This document shows, piece by piece, positions 5,594 to 7,195 of a stretch of 7,195 bases of DNA. The notes under the pieces are model-generated. The model worked only from the letters and a program-made list of their open reading frames with translations, was not told the DNA's origin and made no database searches. Within the stretch, counting starts at the first letter, position 1, and the number at the start of each line of letters is the position of its first letter. Made by a program: the position numbers and the translations under genes. Origin of the DNA: JBAYVY01 sp041674345 (GTDB lineage Bacteria > Planctomycetota > Phycisphaerae > Phycisphaerales > Zrk34); contig JBAYVY010000188.1 of the NCBI GenBank assembly GCA_041674345.1, forward strand, positions 1-7,195. Direction: 5' to 3'.

Positions 5594-5634
5594 CCCCCGA
5601 CACACCGCCGCTTGCGGCATCGCGCTCGCCGGTC
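5594..5634. other. Short convergent spacer between sufT and vapC
   Basis: These 41 bp separate two converging genes. The only structure seen is GCCGCTTGCGGC (5607-5618), a weak stem with a very small loop and no T-tract on either side. No convincing intrinsic terminator is visible. Confidence 0.5.
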
Positions 5635-6042
5635 TCATTCCTTCATCCAATTTTCAATCCGCAAGCCATCGACCCGCTTGAACTCGCGAACATTGTTCGT
5701 CACCAGCGTCACCCCCAGCGACAGCGCATGCGCCGCGATGAGTGTATCCATCGGGTCGATGGGTTTGCCTTCCCGTTCCAATGCCGCACGAACCTGCCCG
5801 TAGGTTTCCGCCGCCTGGTCGCCGAAGGGCCAAATCGCCAACGGGGCGCAGAACCGAATCAGGGTCTGTTCGTGTTGTTCCCGGCGTGCGGATTTGGCGA
5901 TGCCGTATTGCAACTCGGCGAACGTGATGGATGAAATGCCGATCTGGTCGATCGCGTGCTTCCGCATCCGTTCCAACAAACCGGGGGCGCGATTGCGCAA
6001 CAATTCAATGCAGATATTCGTATCAAGCATCAAATGAATCAC
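5635..6042 (-). CDS. vapC: VapC-type PIN-domain ribonuclease toxin
   Basis: Toxin of a type II toxin-antitoxin pair; VapC proteins are Mg-dependent RNases that cut tRNA or rRNA. The 135 residues show the PIN layout: N-terminal MLDTNICIELL with Asp7, ISSITFAELQYG with Glu43, PIDPMDTLIAAHA with Asp96 and Asp99, then LVTNNVREFKRVDGL and the end IENWMKE. It resembles the MvpT/VapC branch as I remember it. The start is GTG at 6042, whose last two bases are in the vapB stop (GTGA, 4-nt overlap), so translation is probably coupled. A GGAG lies about 11 nt upstream. An internal ATG at 6030 (residue 5) is a less likely start. All acidic residues are present, so it should be active. It converges on sufT. 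Confidence 0.93.
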   Translation of the reverse strand: MIHLMLDTNICIELLRNRAPGLLERMRKHAIDQIGISSITFAELQYGIAKSARREQHEQTLIRFCAPLAIWPFGDQAAETYGQVRAALEREGKPIDPMDTLIAAHALSLGVTLVTNNVREFKRVDGLRIENWMKE

Positions 6043-6269
6043 AGCGGCTTACGCTCCTGCTGCTTCCGCGTTTGCCTGCGGGCCGGAAACTTCCCGTCGG
6101 ATTGCCTGATGACGCCGGCCATCATGTCCCATGCCGCGTCCTTTGAAAACAACAGTATCCCCGATCCGACGCGCTTGACGCACACCTCGTCGGTTTCAAA
6201 GCGAAACTCGCGCGGCAGACGAACCGCCTGACTGGCGCCATTCTTGAAAATTTTCGCGGTAAGTGTCAT
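6039..6269 (-). CDS. vapB: VapB-type AbrB-like antitoxin
   Basis: A 76-residue antitoxin that should bind and inhibit VapC and repress its own promoter. The N-terminal half is an AbrB/SpoVT-type DNA-binding domain with the hallmark FKNGASQAVRLPREFRF (residues 8-24). The basic, flexible C-terminal half (FPARRQTRKQQERKPL) is the usual toxin-binding region. The start is ATG 6269, set by a strong AAGGAG 6 nt upstream; the frame stays open to 6371, but that extension runs through the promoter and into the neighbouring gene. The stop overlaps the vapC GTG. The gene order antitoxin-toxin and the overlap are standard for vapBC. Confidence 0.92.
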   Translation of the reverse strand: MTLTAKIFKNGASQAVRLPREFRFETDEVCVKRVGSGILLFSKDAAWDMMAGVIRQSDGKFPARRQTRKQQERKPL

Positions 6270-6275
6270 GGTCGG

Positions 6276-6281
6276 CTCCTT
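6276..6281 (-). promoter_or_regulatory. Shine-Dalgarno AAGGAG for vapB
   Basis: Reads AAGGAG on the - strand with 6 nt to the ATG at 6269. It fixes the vapB start. Confidence 0.85.
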
Positions 6282-6305
6282 GTATATATTGAAGTATATA
6301 TTCCA
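6282..6305. promoter_or_regulatory. Tandem GTATATATT repeats, candidate VapB operator
   Basis: Two direct copies of GTATATATT (6282-6290 and 6294-6302) at a 12-bp period overlap the predicted -10 and start region. TATATA is also self-complementary. Position and symmetry fit autorepression by VapB or VapBC; the operator role is inference. Confidence 0.5.
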
Positions 6306-6321
6306 TGACGCTGAAAGTAAA
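6293..6321 (-). promoter_or_regulatory. Predicted vapBC promoter (TTTACT-17-TATACT)
   Basis: On the - strand, TTTACT (6321-6316) is separated by exactly 17 nt from TATACT (6298-6293), a good sigma70-type match. Transcription would start near 6286, leaving a leader of about 17 nt before the vapB ATG. Confidence 0.65.
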
Positions 6322-6338
6322 GCCGATTCCGCTACACT
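6311..6338 (+). promoter_or_regulatory. Weak candidate promoter for the MBL/beta-CASP gene, giving a leaderless mRNA
   Basis: CTGAAA (6311-6316), a 16-nt spacer, then TACACT (6333-6338), each matching 4 of 6 consensus bases. The ATG at 6346 is 8 bases beyond the -10, so transcription would begin at or next to the start codon. No SD is present; the ATG is preceded by six C residues. Confidence 0.35.
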
Positions 6339-6345
6339 ACCCCCC

Positions 6346-7195
6346 ATGAAAATCACCTTCCTCGGCGCCAACCGTCAGGTCACCGGCTCGCGGCATTTCC
6401 TTGAAGCCGGCGGACTCCGCATCCTCATCGACTCCGGCTTGTTCCAGGAACGATCCTACGAAGACCGCAACTGGCAACCCTGCCCCGTCGATCCGAAATC
6501 CATCGACCTCCTCCTCCTCACCCACGCCCATCTCGACCACTGCGGCCTCTTGCCGAAACTCGTCCGCGAAAACTTTCGCGGACCCATTTACGCCACGCCC
6601 ACCACCCTCGAACTGGCCGGGATCGTGATGAACGACTCGGCCCGCATCAACGAAGAAGATGCGATCCGCAAAGCCGAGCGCCACGCCGCCGAGGGTCGCA
6701 AACCCAAATACGAAGACAAGCCCCTCTACACCCAGCAAGACGCCGCCCGTGTTCCGCCGTTGTTCAAACCCATCCGCTACGACGCTCCGCTGAAACTCAA
6801 CGAACACGTCAGCGTCCGCTACTTCGACGCCGGTCACATCCTCGGCTCGGCGTCCATTGAAATCACCGTCACCGAAGCCGGCCAATCCAGAACCATCGTT
6901 TTCTCCGGCGACATCGGCATGCCCGACCGCCCCATCCTCCGCGATCCGGTCCCGCCCGATCACGCTGACTATCTCATCATGGAATCGACCTACGGCGACC
7001 GCGATCACGACACGCGCCTCGACGTTGAAACCCAGCTCGCCAGGGTCATCACCGACACTGTCGCCCGCGGGGGCAACATCGTCATCCCCACGTTCGCCAT
7101 TGAACGCGCGCAGGAACTGATGTACATGCTCTCGGAACTGATCGAGGAAAACCGCATCCCGCATCTGCTGGTGTTCCTCGATTCGCCGATGGCGA
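6346..7195 (+). CDS. MBL-fold/beta-CASP RNA-processing nuclease (3' end outside window)
   Basis: The first 283 residues of a metallo-beta-lactamase-fold protein of the beta-CASP branch (YSH1/CPSF-73-like RNA nucleases, COG1236-type); the frame is open to the window end. Metal-site motifs are in order: MKITFLGANRQVTGSRH start, IDSGLFQ (28-34), HAHLDH (60-65), DAGHILGSAS with His164, and FSGDIG with Asp189. ESTYGDRDH (213-221) opens the beta-CASP domain, followed by IPTFAIERAQE (248-258). Bacterial relatives run to about 450-470 residues, so roughly 60% is present and the last His motifs are missing from view. The start has no Shine-Dalgarno. It is divergent from vapBC and shares a 76-bp intergenic region with it. 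No link to SUF is evident from the sequence. Confidence 0.93.
   Translation, partial: MKITFLGANRQVTGSRHFLEAGGLRILIDSGLFQERSYEDRNWQPCPVDPKSIDLLLLTHAHLDHCGLLPKLVRENFRGPIYATPTTLELAGIVMNDSARINEEDAIRKAERHAAEGRKPKYEDKPLYTQQDAARVPPLFKPIRYDAPLKLNEHVSVRYFDAGHILGSASIEITVTEAGQSRTIVFSGDIGMPDRPILRDPVPPDHADYLIMESTYGDRDHDTRLDVETQLARVITDTVARGGNIVIPTFAIERAQELMYMLSELIEENRIPHLLVFLDSPMA

Noticed and set aside
5607..5618. Terminator hairpin between sufT and vapC
   Set aside because: GCCGC/GCGGC has a 2-nt loop (or 4-bp stem with a 4-nt loop) and no T-tract on either strand.
5612..6231. Short + strand frames across vapBC
   Set aside because: They are antisense to a well-supported VapB/VapC pair and show no recognisable motifs or SD sites.
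6270..6371. Upstream start for vapB at 6371
   Set aside because: It would run through the promoter and into the divergent nuclease gene; ATG 6269 has a strong AAGGAG.
1..7195. tRNA, rRNA, insertion sequences, riboswitches, CRISPR arrays
   Set aside because: Looked for and none seen; nearly all the window is covered by recognised genes and the spacers by the described repeats.

Overview
The window is bacterial, GC-rich and strongly biased to C-ending codons. Its core is most of a SUF iron-sulfur cluster assembly operon on the + strand, followed by a vapBC toxin-antitoxin pair on the - strand and the 5' part of a metallo-beta-lactamase/beta-CASP nuclease gene on the + strand. Codon style, a SufS-SufE fusion, a SufT gene inside the operon, and AT-rich heptamer repeats between genes all suggest a member of the Planctomycetes/Verrucomicrobia (PVC) group, possibly Phycisphaerae-like. 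That placement is inference; nothing in the window is a taxonomic marker.

Layout: sufB (3' part, 2-592); two tiny overlapping reading frames or one frameshifted gene (589-863); sufC (880-1641, GTG start); heptamer hairpin (1651-1727); sufD (1732-3159); second heptamer hairpin (3166-3263); a single-chain SufS-SufE fusion (3270-5030); a third, different inverted repeat (5039-5168); sufT (5183-5593). On the - strand lie vapB (6269-6039) and vapC (6042-5635). They are divergent from the MBL/beta-CASP gene, which starts at 6346 and runs off the window. Upstream SUF genes (regulator, sufB start, operon promoter) lie outside.

How it works together: SufS takes sulfur from cysteine as a persulfide on C374. 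The fused SufE domain accepts it on C495 and should hand it to SufB in the SufBCD scaffold, whose ATPase is SufC. SufT is a DUF59-family maturation factor. All diagnostic residues checked are present, so the pathway looks functional.

The most unusual feature is between the genes. At the sufC/sufD and sufD/sufSE junctions, an AAGGA Shine-Dalgarno motif sits directly after the upstream stop codon. It is separated from the next start codon by a long inverted repeat built of 7-bp units. If the RNA hairpin folds, the effective SD-to-AUG spacing becomes about 7-8 nt at both junctions. This suggests a structured, hairpin-bridged ribosome binding site, or repeats that repeatedly inserted between an SD and its start codon. 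Further palindromes lie in frame inside sufD and in the SufS-SufE linker.
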